Assembly (NCBI RefSeq): GCF_025753855.1
Contig: NZ_JAOWPT010000014.1
Location: 62,001 to 126,000 of the forward strand
Source of the DNA: Mesorhizobium sp. ZC-5
GTDB taxonomy: Bacteria > Pseudomonadota > Alphaproteobacteria > Rhizobiales > Rhizobiaceae
Length of the DNA stretch: 64,000 nucleotides
Direction: 5' to 3'
Within the stretch, counting starts at the first letter, position 1, and every line of letters starts with the position of its first letter. Below, piece after piece: positions 8,315 through 17,574 of this stretch. Below the pieces are notes generated by a model. The model was not told where the DNA came from. It saw only the letters and a program-made list of their open reading frames with translations, and did no database searches. The position numbers and the translations under genes were made by a program.

Positions 8315-10711
8315 TTAGGGAAGCGCCTTCAGGTATCGGATCCTGCGGCCGGAACTGACTGCCTGGGCGGCATGCACGATGGCATTCGCATCGAGACCAT
8401 GGTGGCGATAGAGATCTGCAATCGTGCCGGTCTGGCCAAAATGCTCGACCCCAAGCGCCTTGACGCGATGCCCGTTCACGCCGCCGAGCCACGCAAGCGT
8501 CGCCGGGTGACCATCAATTGCGGTAACGATTCCGCAATCGCGCGACAGCGGTGCCAACATCCGCTCGATGTGGCTAAGGGCGCCGGTCGTTCCGCGCTGG
8601 CGGGCACGCTCCGCTGCCTGCCAGCCCGCGTTCAGCCGGTCGGCTGACGTGATTGCCATCAGCCCGACGTCGCGCCGGTCCTCTGCCAGAAGCCCAGTCG
8701 CTGCAATCGCCTCTGGCGCGACAACGCCTTGATAAGCGATCACTACGCTGGCGTTCGGCCCGGGCGGTCGCAGCCAATAGGCGCCATTGACGATATCCCG
8801 TGCCAGGTCCGGCCTGATGTCGCGCAACGGCTGCTCGAGCGGCCGGGTGGACAAGCGCAGATAGACCGACCCTCCGGTCTGATCGCGCAGCCATGTCGTC
8901 TCGTCCGGATCTCCTTCGCCGTTGCGCTGCATGTAATCGAATGCGAAGCGCATGATCACAGACAACTCGTCGACGAAGGCCGGTTCGAAGGCGCAAAGCC
9001 CATCCTGCGCCATGCCGATGAGCGGGGTGCCGATCGATTGGTGCGCCCCGCCTTCCGGCGCCAGCGTCACGCCGGAGGGCGTGGCGACCAGCATGAAACG
9101 CGCGTCCTGGTAGCAGGCATAGTTCAGTTGATCGGCGCAGCGATAGATGAACGGGTCGTAGACCGTCCCGATCGGCAGCAGACGCACGCCATTGATCGAA
9201 TGCGATAGACCGAGCGCCCCGAGCATGATCATCAGGTTTGACTCTGCGATCCCGAGTTCCAGGTGCTGCCCCTTGGGTCCGAACTCCCAACTGTAGGTGG
9301 AGGGGATGCGTTCGGCCTTGAAGGTGTCGGCCATCGTCTCGCGCGCAAAAAGGCCACGCCGGTTGACCCACCCCCCAAGATTGGTCGAGACCGTCACATC
9401 GGGCGAGGTGGTGACAATGCGTTCGGCAAGTGGACTCTGCTCGCGCGCGATGTCGTTCAGGATCTGGCCGAAGCCCATCTGGGTCGAGAGCGGCTTGCCG
9501 CGCTGCCCCGATGACGGAAGGGTTTCGGGCACCGGCACTGACGGCGCCGACAGCCGGCGCCGCCCCTCACTGAAGAACGGCACCTTGGAGAAGAAGGCTT
9601 CAAGCTCCGCTTCCGGCAGGGTGGCCGCGGCCCATTTGCCCCACTCCTCACCCGGCTTGACGCCCATTTGCCGGCGGAACCCTTCCATCTGTGCAGGCGT
9701 CATCTGTCCCGCATGATTGTCCTTGTGCCCTGCAAGCGGCAGGCCGTAACCCTTGATGGTGTAACAGATGAAGCAGACAGGGCGGTCATGTCTGGATGCC
9801 GCTTCGAACGCTTCAAGGAGGCTCGGCATGTCATGCCCGCCAAGGTTCGTCATGAGCGCCTGCAACTCGTCGTCGGAGCGGCGTTCGATCAGAGCGGTGG
9901 CCGGACCCTGATCTCCGATCTCGTCGAGCAGCCGCTTGCGCCAGGCTGAGCCTCCCTGGAAGGTCAGCGCCGCATAGAGCTGGTTGGGACACCGCTCGAT
10001 CCACTCACGCAGCTTCTCGCCCCCCGGCTCAGTGAAGGCGGCCTCTTGTAGGGCACCATGGCGCAGGATCACCACGTCCCAGCCGAAGTTACGGAAAATC
10101 TGCTCGAACCGCTGCCACAGGCCCTCGCGGATCACGGCGTCGAGCGACTGGCGGTTGTAGTCCACGATCCACCAGCAGTTCCGTAGCCCGTGCTTCCAGC
10201 CCTCGATCAGGGCTTCGTAGATGTTGCCCTCGTCCATTTCGGCATCGCCGATCAAGCTGACCATACGACCCTCGGGGCGGTCCTTGATCCAGCCATGGGC
10301 CGAGACATAGTCCTGCACCAGCGACGAAAACAGCGTCTGCGCGACGCCGAGCCCCACCGACCCGGTCGAGAAATCGACGTCGTCGATGTCTTTGGTCCGT
10401 GAAGGGTAGCTCTGGGCGCCCTTGTAGCCACGAAAGTTCATGAGCTTTTCACGGGTCTGGTTGCCCGCGAGATATTGGAGAGCGTGGAAGATCGGCGCCG
10501 CGTGAGGTTTGACCGCCACCCGGTCCTGTGGGCGCAGCACCGATCCGTAGAGTGCCGTCATGATCGTGCTCAGGGAGGCGGAAGAAGCCTGATGGCCGCC
10601 GACCTTGATCTCGTCGCTCTCGCGGACGTGGTTGGCGTGGTGGATCGTCCAGGCTGCGAGCCAGGAGACGCAGCGCTCGATCTCGTTCAAATGTGCAAGT
10701 TTCGTCGTCAT
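8315..10711 (-). CDS. Homodimeric 2-oxo acid dehydrogenase E1 (AceE-like, TPP-dependent)
   Basis: The 798-residue protein aligns in order with AceE-type pyruvate dehydrogenase E1. It has a GGHQASSASLSTI substrate-entry region, the TPP motif GDAEMDEGN ending in a VDYN segment, and a transketolase-like pyrimidine-binding half with ELGIAESNLMIMLGALGLS. It is about 90 residues shorter than AceE of enterobacteria. There is no E2 or E3 gene nearby. Instead it is followed upstream in the operon by a VanB-type reductase and a MOSC protein. The neighbouring PLP lyase would release a 2-oxo acid such as 2-oxobutyrate, a plausible substrate. GGGGAAGTGA precedes the ATG. Confidence 0.8.
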   Translation of the reverse strand: MTTKLAHLNEIERCVSWLAAWTIHHANHVRESDEIKVGGHQASSASLSTIMTALYGSVLRPQDRVAVKPHAAPIFHALQYLAGNQTREKLMNFRGYKGAQSYPSRTKDIDDVDFSTGSVGLGVAQTLFSSLVQDYVSAHGWIKDRPEGRMVSLIGDAEMDEGNIYEALIEGWKHGLRNCWWIVDYNRQSLDAVIREGLWQRFEQIFRNFGWDVVILRHGALQEAAFTEPGGEKLREWIERCPNQLYAALTFQGGSAWRKRLLDEIGDQGPATALIERRSDDELQALMTNLGGHDMPSLLEAFEAASRHDRPVCFICYTIKGYGLPLAGHKDNHAGQMTPAQMEGFRRQMGVKPGEEWGKWAAATLPEAELEAFFSKVPFFSEGRRRLSAPSVPVPETLPSSGQRGKPLSTQMGFGQILNDIAREQSPLAERIVTTSPDVTVSTNLGGWVNRRGLFARETMADTFKAERIPSTYSWEFGPKGQHLELGIAESNLMIMLGALGLSHSINGVRLLPIGTVYDPFIYRCADQLNYACYQDARFMLVATPSGVTLAPEGGAHQSIGTPLIGMAQDGLCAFEPAFVDELSVIMRFAFDYMQRNGEGDPDETTWLRDQTGGSVYLRLSTRPLEQPLRDIRPDLARDIVNGAYWLRPPGPNASVVIAYQGVVAPEAIAATGLLAEDRRDVGLMAITSADRLNAGWQAAERARQRGTTGALSHIERMLAPLSRDCGIVTAIDGHPATLAWLGGVNGHRVKALGVEHFGQTGTIADLYRHHGLDANAIVHAAQAVSSGRRIRYLKALP

Positions 10712-10759
10712 TCACTTCCCCGAAAATCAGCGTCCGGATGGCTGCATCCCAGTGGACCG

Positions 10760-11710
10760 TCAAAGATCGAGCTTCAGCACGCCCGTCGCTCGTGACACGC
10801 AGGCGATGAAGCGGTGGCCGCGTGCGTCTTTCGACAGGATGGAATCCCGATGGATCGGCTGCCCACCAAGCATCCCGCATTCGCAGGTCCCGCAAACGCC
10901 GTTCTCGCATGAGGCCAGCAACGGCACCCCGGCTGCGCGCAGGGCCGCGAGCGCCGTGGTCTGCGCCGAAACCTCGACCACCCTGCCCTCACGCAGTTCT
11001 ATGATGAATGGTTCCGGTGGCGCGCCGTCAAGCCCGGCAGGCTGGAAAGTTTCGAAATGAACAGTGCCCTCGGGCCAGTGTTCGGCCGCGCGCCCCACAG
11101 CCGCCATGAATCCGGGCGGCCCGCAATAGTAAGTCTGTGCGTCGGCCAAACGGTTGGCCAGGAGCGCGGCGATATCCTCCCGGGTCGCCGGCTCGTCATC
11201 GAAATGGAGCTGCACATTTCCGACAGGAAGATCGCTCTCGATCGCCGGCAGGAGTGGCGTGAGCGCCCGGCTGCGGGTGAAATAATGCAAGTGGAACGGC
11301 TTGGCCTGCCGGGTGAGCGCGCGCGCCATGGCCAGAATCGGGGTGATTCCGATCCCGCCTGCCAGCAGCAAGATCGGCCCCTCGCCGGGCTTGAGCGCAA
11401 AATGGTTGCGTGGCGCCGAGATGGGCAGTGTGGAGCCGGCCGCAACGGTTTCGTGAATCCACGCCGAGCCGCCACGGCCGTCACTCTCGCGTTTCACCGC
11501 GATGGTGTAGCGGCCGAGCTCGGTCGGGTCGCCGCAAAGCGAATACTGACGCACCTTCCCCTCAGGCAGATGGACATCGACGTGAGAACCTGCCTCGAAC
11601 GGCGGCAGCAGAGGTTTGCGCGGGTGTTTCAGGTCGATGATCAGCACGTCACCGGGCTCCTTGCGGACGGCGGTCACGGTCAGCTTCATGATGATGCGGG
11701 GCGAGGCCAT
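10760..11710 (-). CDS. PDR/VanB-family oxidoreductase (FMN, NAD(P)H, C-terminal 2Fe-2S)
   Basis: The order of domains is that of phthalate dioxygenase reductase. First comes a flavin-binding barrel with RQYSLCGDP, then an NAD-binding domain with LLAGGIGITPILAMARAL. The C-terminal plant-type ferredoxin has CENGVCGTCECG, with the fourth Cys in FIACVS. Such proteins pass electrons from NAD(P)H to an oxygenase or another acceptor. No Rieske oxygenase is present nearby; the partners here are the AceE-like E1 and the MOSC protein. The start at 11710 overlaps no ribosome site of note; an internal ATG seven codons in is an alternative. Confidence 0.88.
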   Translation of the reverse strand: MASPRIIMKLTVTAVRKEPGDVLIIDLKHPRKPLLPPFEAGSHVDVHLPEGKVRQYSLCGDPTELGRYTIAVKRESDGRGGSAWIHETVAAGSTLPISAPRNHFALKPGEGPILLLAGGIGITPILAMARALTRQAKPFHLHYFTRSRALTPLLPAIESDLPVGNVQLHFDDEPATREDIAALLANRLADAQTYYCGPPGFMAAVGRAAEHWPEGTVHFETFQPAGLDGAPPEPFIIELREGRVVEVSAQTTALAALRAAGVPLLASCENGVCGTCECGMLGGQPIHRDSILSKDARGHRFIACVSRATGVLKLDL

Positions 11711-11716
11711 GGCGTT

Positions 11717-12208
11717 TCACTCGTCGATGGGCAAGATCAGATCACCGGGGCGGATCACGCCCCCGACCTCGATTGTGCAGTTCAGTCCCGAGCGGTTCAG
11801 AAGCCCCTCGTAGAGACCCGGAAGCCCCAGCAACTCCTCGATATACTTGCACGGCACATTCATCCGGGCAGCCCTGAGGATCGTTTCACCGACCCGGAAG
11901 CGTTTGCCGACAAGATGGCTAAGCGGAACGCCTCGTGTTGTGATATTGCGCCGGTGATCTTCGGGTGCGAGCTTGGCCTTGAAGCCCGGTATCCTGGGTT
12001 CGCCCTGCGCGATCGCGTCCAGAACTTCGGCTTCGATCAGTGTCACCTCGCGAACGTCAGGACGCGCGGAATAGGTCCCCGTCCCCAGGTAGTAGCGGTC
12101 TCCGACAATGCCTCGGCCGGCCACGAGCTGCGCCTGCGCCAGCTCCTCCATTTCATAAGAGGCAGCGGGCGCGATATGGATGTGCAGCAGCTTTCCTTGC
12201 CAGGTCAT
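11717..12208 (-). CDS. MOSC domain-containing protein
   Basis: The 163-residue protein is a single MOSC beta-barrel (GIVGDRY motif, EVTLIEAEVLDAI, then RRNITTRGV and FRVGETILRA). The expected cysteine lies in ARMNVPCKYIEELL. MOSC proteins bind molybdenum-cofactor sulfur or act in sulfur-carrier and reductive steps, and often occur fused or adjacent to VanB-type reductases, as here (only 6 bases apart). The frame opens at 12280, but ATG 12208 has GAGAGCG upstream and starts directly at the domain. Confidence 0.85.
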   Translation of the reverse strand: MTWQGKLLHIHIAPAASYEMEELAQAQLVAGRGIVGDRYYLGTGTYSARPDVREVTLIEAEVLDAIAQGEPRIPGFKAKLAPEDHRRNITTRGVPLSHLVGKRFRVGETILRAARMNVPCKYIEELLGLPGLYEGLLNRSGLNCTIEVGGVIRPGDLILPIDE

Positions 12209-12365
12209 GCATCGCTCTCGGAAATCGTCTTCCACCAAAATCTGCCGCCAAACTGGCCTGATCAACAGCACCAGTTGCATGGCGTTTTCCCAGTCCAGTT
12301 GGCTTTGCCACGAAATGCGGGGGCCTTGGGGTCGCTTTCAGCGCCAGCTTTCGACGTCCCCTGTC

Positions 12366-13871
12366 TCAGTCACCCTGCCCCGGCAACGCGTCTTGCACTT
12401 GCTTGACAACCTCGCGCAGGACCTCAACGCCCTTCTCGATCTGCCGAATGCTCAAGGCGGCGTAGCCCATGACAAGCCCAACGCGATCGGTGCGGCCTTC
12501 CTCCGAGTGTCGTTCGTAAAGGGGCGATATCAGGTGTAGCCCCAACCCCGTGCGTCGGGCGGCTTCGACCAGTGCCGTTCCCCGCGATCGCTGCAGGTCG
12601 TTGAGCCAAACGACGACGTGCAGACCAGCCTCTGCTCCCTGGACAGCGATGCGATCTCCCAAGCAGCGCTGCAAGGCGCCCAACAATGTCTCCCGACGCT
12701 CGCCGTTCAGCCTGCGCACGCGGCGCACATGGCTTTCGTAGCCGCCGCTCTCGATGAGAGAGGCCAGAGCCTCCTGTTCAGCCACCGGCGAATGCCGGTC
12801 CGCGAATTGTTTGGCGGTTGCGAAGACCTCCTGCAATTCCGGCGGGACGACGAGGTAGCCGATACGCAGCATCGGCGAAAGCGTCTTGGAGATCGTGCCG
12901 AGGTAGATGACAGCCCCGTGGTCCTCGAGACTGTGCAGCGGAGGGACCGGATTGATGTCATAGCGATATTCGCTGTCGTAGTCGTCCTCGATCACGTAGG
13001 CGTTGTTGTGCCGCGCCCATTCCAGAAGCTGATGGCGGCGCGCGATCGGCATGACGCCGCCCAGCGGAAACTGATGCGATGGCGTGACATAGGCCAAGCG
13101 TGCCCCGATCCCCGCCAGCAACTCCGTCTTCATCCCATCCTCGTCGACGGTGACGGGGATGGGCGAGGCACCGGTACTGGCAAAGACCTGACGCGCCATC
13201 CTGTAGCACGGATTCTCGATGACGAAGTGGTCGGCGGGATCAAGAAGCAGGCGAGCGCACAGATCGAGGCCCTGCTGCGAGCCGTTCACAACTATGATCT
13301 GCTCGAGGTCGCAGCTCAAGGTTCGGGCGCGCCAGAGATAGCCCTGCAGCGCCTGGCGTAGCCTGCGCGAGCCGCGAGGATCGTCATAGGCAAGACGCAA
13401 CGGGCGCTGCCCCATCGCCTCGTTCATCACACGTTTCCAGACCAATGCGGGGAAGTCTGCCGGCGCCAGGTCGCCATAGCGGAAATCGACCCTCAACCCG
13501 GTCGGCAAGTAATCTGGCCAGGGCGGCGTGACGCGCAGTCGTTCGCCATAGGCGGATATATGAACCGGGCCTAGCCGTTTCGGGGAAGTGCGGCTTGCCT
13601 CAGGACCGATTAACGAAGATGAAACGCGAGGTCGCGCGCCTTGACGGACTTCGATGAAACCTTCCGCAGCCAGTTGCTCGTAGGCGACCGTCACCGTCGT
13701 TCGCGAAACCCCGAGGTCATTTGCCAGGCCTCGGGAGGACGGCAACTGACTGCCGGTTTCATAGACGCCGCCCAGGATTTGCTCGCGAAGAGCCTCGTAG
13801 ATCTCGCGTGCACCCATCGCGTGCGAGCGACCGGCAGCACCGGCACTTGAAGACTGGCCCATTTCATTCAT
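12366..13871 (-). CDS. MocR/PdxR-type regulator (GntR HTH plus aminotransferase domain)
   Basis: The protein has about 500 residues. The N-terminal winged helix (YEALREQILGGVYETGSQL, then NDLGVSRTTV) is of the GntR type. It is followed by a full fold-type I aminotransferase domain with IEDDYDSEYRY and the PLP-lysine segment YLGTISKTLSPMLRIGYLV. MocR proteins sense PLP or amino-PLP adducts. The gene is divergent from the PLP lyase at 13946. Upstream starts at 13892 and 13970 are possible; 13871 is chosen because it leaves the inverted repeat at 13876-13901 outside the coding region. Confidence 0.85.
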   Translation of the reverse strand: MNEMGQSSSAGAAGRSHAMGAREIYEALREQILGGVYETGSQLPSSRGLANDLGVSRTTVTVAYEQLAAEGFIEVRQGARPRVSSSLIGPEASRTSPKRLGPVHISAYGERLRVTPPWPDYLPTGLRVDFRYGDLAPADFPALVWKRVMNEAMGQRPLRLAYDDPRGSRRLRQALQGYLWRARTLSCDLEQIIVVNGSQQGLDLCARLLLDPADHFVIENPCYRMARQVFASTGASPIPVTVDEDGMKTELLAGIGARLAYVTPSHQFPLGGVMPIARRHQLLEWARHNNAYVIEDDYDSEYRYDINPVPPLHSLEDHGAVIYLGTISKTLSPMLRIGYLVVPPELQEVFATAKQFADRHSPVAEQEALASLIESGGYESHVRRVRRLNGERRETLLGALQRCLGDRIAVQGAEAGLHVVVWLNDLQRSRGTALVEAARRTGLGLHLISPLYERHSEEGRTDRVGLVMGYAALSIRQIEKGVEVLREVVKQVQDALPGQGD

Positions 13872-13875
13872 CGCC

Positions 13876-13901
13876 AACTGGATATTTCGCATTGGCCAGT
13901 T
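13876..13901. promoter_or_regulatory. Inverted repeat AACTGG-N14-CCAGTT, possible MocR operator
   Basis: The arms are at 13876-13881 and 13896-13901, between the divergent MocR regulator and the PLP lyase gene. MocR proteins usually bind repeats in such intergenic regions. The spacing puts the arm centres about two helical turns apart. Confidence 0.4.
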
Positions 13902-13945
13902 TGCCGTCAATCTTTCGGAAACCCAAGAAAGATCTTCGAGGCCGA

Positions 13946-15178
13946 ATGACCCGCACCTATCAATCCGCAACCGATGCTCCCGCGCGTTCGCTCAACGACA
14001 CCGGCCCCGGTTTCGCCACCCGGGCGATCCATCATGGCTACGATCCGTCCGGCTTTTCCAATGCCGTTCAGCCACCAGTCTTCTTGACCTCGACCTATGG
14101 CTTCGAAAGCGTGGCAGCAAACGAGGCCGCCGCCGCGCTTGGCGGAAGGCTCTACGCGCGCGAATACAATCCCACGACAGAGATCCTCGAACAACGGCTC
14201 GCCAATCTGGAAGGAGCCGAGGCAGGTCTGGTCATTGCCTCGGGGATGGCGGCTTTCGGCACGCTGATCCTGTCGCTCCTCTCCCAAGGCGATGAACTCA
14301 TTGTCCACAAGACGCTTTATGCGAACACGCTTGCCATGGTCGAGCAGGCGGTCCCCCGCTTCGGCATCAAGGTCGTGGCGGTCGATCTGTCCGATCCACA
14401 AAATCTCGAGGCCGCGATTACCGAGCGGACGCGGCTTGTTTTCTTCGAGACGCCGGTGAATCCGCTGAGCCGCATCCTCGACATCGCTGCCATTGCCGAG
14501 CGCGCCCATGCGCGCGGTGTCAAGGTTGCAGTCGACAGCACCTTCGCCTCGCCCGCGCTCCAGCGACCGCTTGAACACGGGGCCGACATCGTGCTCCACT
14601 CGCTGACCAAGTACATCAACGGTCATGGCGATGCCCTTGGCGGGGCGATTCTGGGCGACGCCCAAACACTCCGCACGCTGCACGAAACGGGCCTACGCTA
14701 CATCACCGGCGCAGCGCTCTCGCCCATGTCAGCCTTCCTGATCCTGCGCGGTCTGAAGACGCTCACGCTTCGTATGGAACGGCACAGCGCCACAGCCCTT
14801 GCGGTGGCTCAGGCGCTCGAGGCGCACCCGGCGGTGGCATTTGTGAGTCATCCCTTCCTCGACTCGCACCCTGATCAGGTGACAGCGCGAAAGCAGATGT
14901 CCAACGGGTCGGGCATGTTGGCCTTTGGCCTGCGCGCTGGATACGAAGGCGCGCGCCGGATGATGGACCGGCTCAACCTGATCACTCGCGCCGTCAGCCT
15001 CGGCGATGCCGATAGCCTCATCTATCATCCGGCAAGTCTCACACGTGCTCGGCAGCCGATCCGCAAGGATGCCCATCTGGCCGACGGAGTCGGCGAGGAC
15101 CTCATGCGTCTGTCGGTGGGTCTTGAAGACGCCGATGACCTGATCGCCGACCTGCGGCAGGCTCTGGACGCCTTGTGA
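13946..15178 (+). CDS. Cys/Met-metabolism PLP enzyme, methionine gamma-lyase / O-acetylhomoserine sulfhydrylase type
   Basis: The protein has 410 residues with the family hallmarks: TRAIHHGYDP near the N-terminus, SGMAAFGTLILSLL, and the PLP-lysine motif HSLTKYINGHGDALGG. Such enzymes cleave or build the gamma-substituted side chain of methionine, homocysteine or O-acylhomoserine. An upstream-open frame exists to 13721, but ATG 13946 has GAGG five bases upstream. It is followed by a DapA-like aldolase and a PaiB protein in the same direction, and is divergent from a MocR regulator. A lyase that yields 2-oxobutyrate would suit the AceE-like E1 nearby. Confidence 0.85.
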   Translation: MTRTYQSATDAPARSLNDTGPGFATRAIHHGYDPSGFSNAVQPPVFLTSTYGFESVAANEAAAALGGRLYAREYNPTTEILEQRLANLEGAEAGLVIASGMAAFGTLILSLLSQGDELIVHKTLYANTLAMVEQAVPRFGIKVVAVDLSDPQNLEAAITERTRLVFFETPVNPLSRILDIAAIAERAHARGVKVAVDSTFASPALQRPLEHGADIVLHSLTKYINGHGDALGGAILGDAQTLRTLHETGLRYITGAALSPMSAFLILRGLKTLTLRMERHSATALAVAQALEAHPAVAFVSHPFLDSHPDQVTARKQMSNGSGMLAFGLRAGYEGARRMMDRLNLITRAVSLGDADSLIYHPASLTRARQPIRKDAHLADGVGEDLMRLSVGLEDADDLIADLRQALDAL

Positions 15179-15230
15179 TGACCTGTCGTGCGCCCAGCCC
15201 TGCCCTCACGCACCAACCTGGAGCCTTGCC

Positions 15231-16133
15231 ATGGCATTCCTGAGCGGTCTTTCCGCGTTCCCCATCACGCCTGCCGATCGTGACGGCCGCGTCGACACCG
15301 TTGCTCTGCGCAGGCTGATTGCTCGGCTTGGCGACGCTCAGGTCGATTCCATCGGTCTTCTCGGCAGCACCGGCACATACATCTTTCTGTCGCGCGAGGA
15401 ACGGCGGCGGGCGCTCGCCGAGACCTTGGAGGAAACCGCAGGGCGAATGCCGGTCGTGGTGGGTGTAGGCGCGCTACGCACTGACGAAGCCGTGCGGCTC
15501 GCGCAGGACGCCAAGGCCCTTGGAGCTGCGGCGGGGTTGCTTGCCGCTGCCTCTTATACCCCGCTCACTGATGACGAGGTGTTCGAACATTTCTCCACAG
15601 TGGCGCGCGAAAGTGGCCTGCCGATCATCGTCTACGACAATCCGGGAACGACGCATTTCCATTTCACCCCAGCCCTCGTCAACCGCCTGGCAAAGGTTGG
15701 TGGGATCGTCGCTATCAAGAATCCGACCAACAAAAGCGATGCGATCAAGAGCCATCTGGCCGACCAGAGGCGAACGCTGCCGGAAGGGTTCTCGATCGGT
15801 TACAGCGGCGACTGGAATGCCGCCGAGGCCATGATCGCCGGCGCCGATACATGGTACAGCGTCCTCGCGGGCATCCTGCCCGAGGCATGCATGATGATCG
15901 TCAGGGCGGCGCAGCAGGGCGATGCGGCCGAAGCGCGACGGATCGATGCCACGCTTTCGCCGCTCTGGAGCCTCTTCCAGGAGTTCTCAAGTCTTCGCGT
16001 CGTCTATGCCCTTGCCGAATTGCTCGACATTTGCCGTGCCGACCCCCCGCGTCCCATCCTGCCTCTGCCTGCAGCAGCGAAGGACCGGGTCGCCGCCGCG
16101 TTGGAATGCCTGCCATCAGATGCCAGCCGGTGA
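15231..16133 (+). CDS. DapA-family (DHDPS/NAL) aldolase
   Basis: The 300-residue TIM barrel has the family signature GLLGSTGTYIFLSREER, the catalytic Tyr in IVYDNPGTT and the Schiff-base Lys in IVAIKNPTNK. The GxTGE motif of true lysine-pathway synthase is changed to GSTGT, so a different 2-oxo acid aldolase or hydratase-aldolase activity is likely. A second, more canonical DapA is at 27764. GGAG stands about 9 bases before the ATG. It is in an apparent operon with the PLP lyase and PaiB gene. Confidence 0.8.
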   Translation: MAFLSGLSAFPITPADRDGRVDTVALRRLIARLGDAQVDSIGLLGSTGTYIFLSREERRRALAETLEETAGRMPVVVGVGALRTDEAVRLAQDAKALGAAAGLLAAASYTPLTDDEVFEHFSTVARESGLPIIVYDNPGTTHFHFTPALVNRLAKVGGIVAIKNPTNKSDAIKSHLADQRRTLPEGFSIGYSGDWNAAEAMIAGADTWYSVLAGILPEACMMIVRAAQQGDAAEARRIDATLSPLWSLFQEFSSLRVVYALAELLDICRADPPRPILPLPAAAKDRVAAALECLPSDASR

Positions 16134-16166
16134 ACAGCGACCCGGCGGCCCGTGAAAGGAACTGTC

Positions 16167-16802
16167 ATGTATGTACCCGCGCATTTCAATGAACCGAGCC
16201 GAGAAATCCTTTACCATCTGATCGAGAACAACGCCCTCGGCGTGCTGATTACCCATGGCCGGAGCGGGCTCGACGCCAATCACATCCCCTTCGAACTCGA
16301 CGCGTCACATGGAGAAAACGGCACCCTTCGCTGCCACGTCGCCCGCAACAATCCAGTTTGGCAGGACGTGGCGACCGGCGATGAGGTGCTCGTGGTGTTC
16401 CGCGCCGGCGATGCCTATATTTCGCCCCAGTGGTATCCGAGCAAACAGGACTTTCACAAGCAGGTGCCGACTTGGAACTACATCGTCGCACATGCCTATG
16501 GACGGATCACAATCCACGACGACGAACGCTATGTCCGCCGCAATGTCGCCAAACTGACTCACAGGCACGAGTCGACCCAGCCTATCCCGTGGAAGATGGG
16601 GGACGCGCCCAGGGACTTTATCGACACAATGGTCAAGGCGATCGTCGGCATAGAGATCGAGATCACTCGCCTTGTCGGCAAGGCCAAGCTCAGTCAGAAC
16701 AAAGAGCGGCGCGACATCCAAAACGCTGGCGAAATGGTCAACGCCCAGGGGGATCATCCGATCGGTCAGGCGATGCTGGCAGCCGCCGCCCGGAAAGTCT
16801 GA
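16167..16802 (+). CDS. PaiB-family FMN-binding protein (putative negative regulator)
   Basis: The 211-residue protein starts MYVPAHFNEPS and contains ANHIPFELD, HVARNNPVW, WYPSKQ and VPTWNY, all conserved in PaiB. This family has a flavin-reductase-like split barrel and is linked to repression of degradative genes in Bacillus, although the biochemical role is unclear. The frame opens at 16152, but ATG 16167 follows AAGGAA. A close paralogue at 31662 also sits beside a gamma-lyase-like PLP enzyme, so the two families seem to travel together here. Confidence 0.88.
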   Translation: MYVPAHFNEPSREILYHLIENNALGVLITHGRSGLDANHIPFELDASHGENGTLRCHVARNNPVWQDVATGDEVLVVFRAGDAYISPQWYPSKQDFHKQVPTWNYIVAHAYGRITIHDDERYVRRNVAKLTHRHESTQPIPWKMGDAPRDFIDTMVKAIVGIEIEITRLVGKAKLSQNKERRDIQNAGEMVNAQGDHPIGQAMLAAAARKV

Positions 16803-17118
16803 ATGAATGTCGATGGAACATGATCCTTGAGCCACGCCGCGAAATCCATTCAATGCTTTGTCTTAGCTGTGCATGCACGGCCAACACGGCTATGTCGACA
16901 AGGGGGCCGATGGCTCAATCAAGGCCTGACTCATGCGCTAGCGTCACTTTCGTTAGCGAGCGCGTCGGCCTGACGGCTGAAACGATGACGAACATCGATA
17001 CGTCAAGCACCCTGCCCTGCACTTGCCGTGGTTGTTAGGTCTTGCTCATGCTCCCCTAGGAGGACGGTAGTCGATCCATCCGTGCAAGAAAATACGGATT
17101 GGCGCGTCGCGCCTATTC
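16803..17118. other. Intergenic stretch without recognisable gene
   Basis: I see no coding frame with family features, RNA gene or strong repeat between the PaiB gene and the IS6 remnant. It probably contains decayed sequence at the insertion boundary. Confidence 0.4.
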
Positions 17119-17319
17119 ATGTCTGATAACAACAGGATCGAGCAGGACCACCGGCGCATCAAGCGCCGTGTGCGGCCGATGCTGGGTTTCAAGTCGCCGG
17201 CCACCGCCAGCACCCTGTCGGAGATCGAAATGCTTCACATGATGCGCAAGCGACAGGCGAGGTACGCGTTCAATCCAAATCCCTCCCTGGCCGAGCAGTT
17301 CGCCATACTGGCGGCATGA
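17119..17319 (+). pseudogene. IS6-family transposase, C-terminal remnant
   Basis: The 66-residue frame begins in the last third of an IS6-type DDE transposase: NNRIEQDHRRIKRRVRPMLG followed by a FKSPATASTLSEIEMLHMMRK stretch. The Glu in IEQDH is the catalytic E of the DDE triad. Everything upstream (zinc/HTH region and both catalytic Asp) is missing. The stop codon is 52 bases from the terminal inverted repeat at 17374, which fits IS6 elements. Confidence 0.85.
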
Positions 17320-17322
17320 CAG

Positions 17323-17374
17323 CGGCCTGTCCCGACCAACCTTCATGACACAGAAAAAACTTTGCAATACAACC
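17323..17374 (-). repeat. IS6-family terminal end (left boundary of cassette)
   Basis: Read on the minus strand, the outer end begins GGTTGTATTGCAAAG, the typical IS6 terminal repeat form (IS26 begins GGCACTGTTGCAAA). The 52 bases match 23788-23839 in inverted orientation with a single difference. The outer tip faces the cassette at 17375. Confidence 0.85.
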
Positions 17375-17574
17375 AACTCTTGTCGTCGTTTAGCCGCGCT
17401 TTTGAAAAGCCATCAACACGTCAGACTTCGCCCGAGCCGGACGACATCGGCGTCGTTTCGGTGACAAGGCTAATCAAAGACGAAGTCCACGATGCACTTC
17501 CTGGCTTGCCCGCATCCTCCGGCTGATTCTCGAAAAGTGGCTGCGGTGAACGCCCGAAAACTTTGATCGGTTAT

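Noticed and set aside
11057-12406. A 449-codon plus-strand frame
   Set aside because: It is antisense to the VanB-type reductase and MOSC genes; the sequence shows no recognisable domain.
15231-16133. True lysine-pathway DapA
   Set aside because: The GTTGE motif is changed, and the gene lies with a gamma-lyase and PaiB; a related 2-oxo acid aldolase is more likely.
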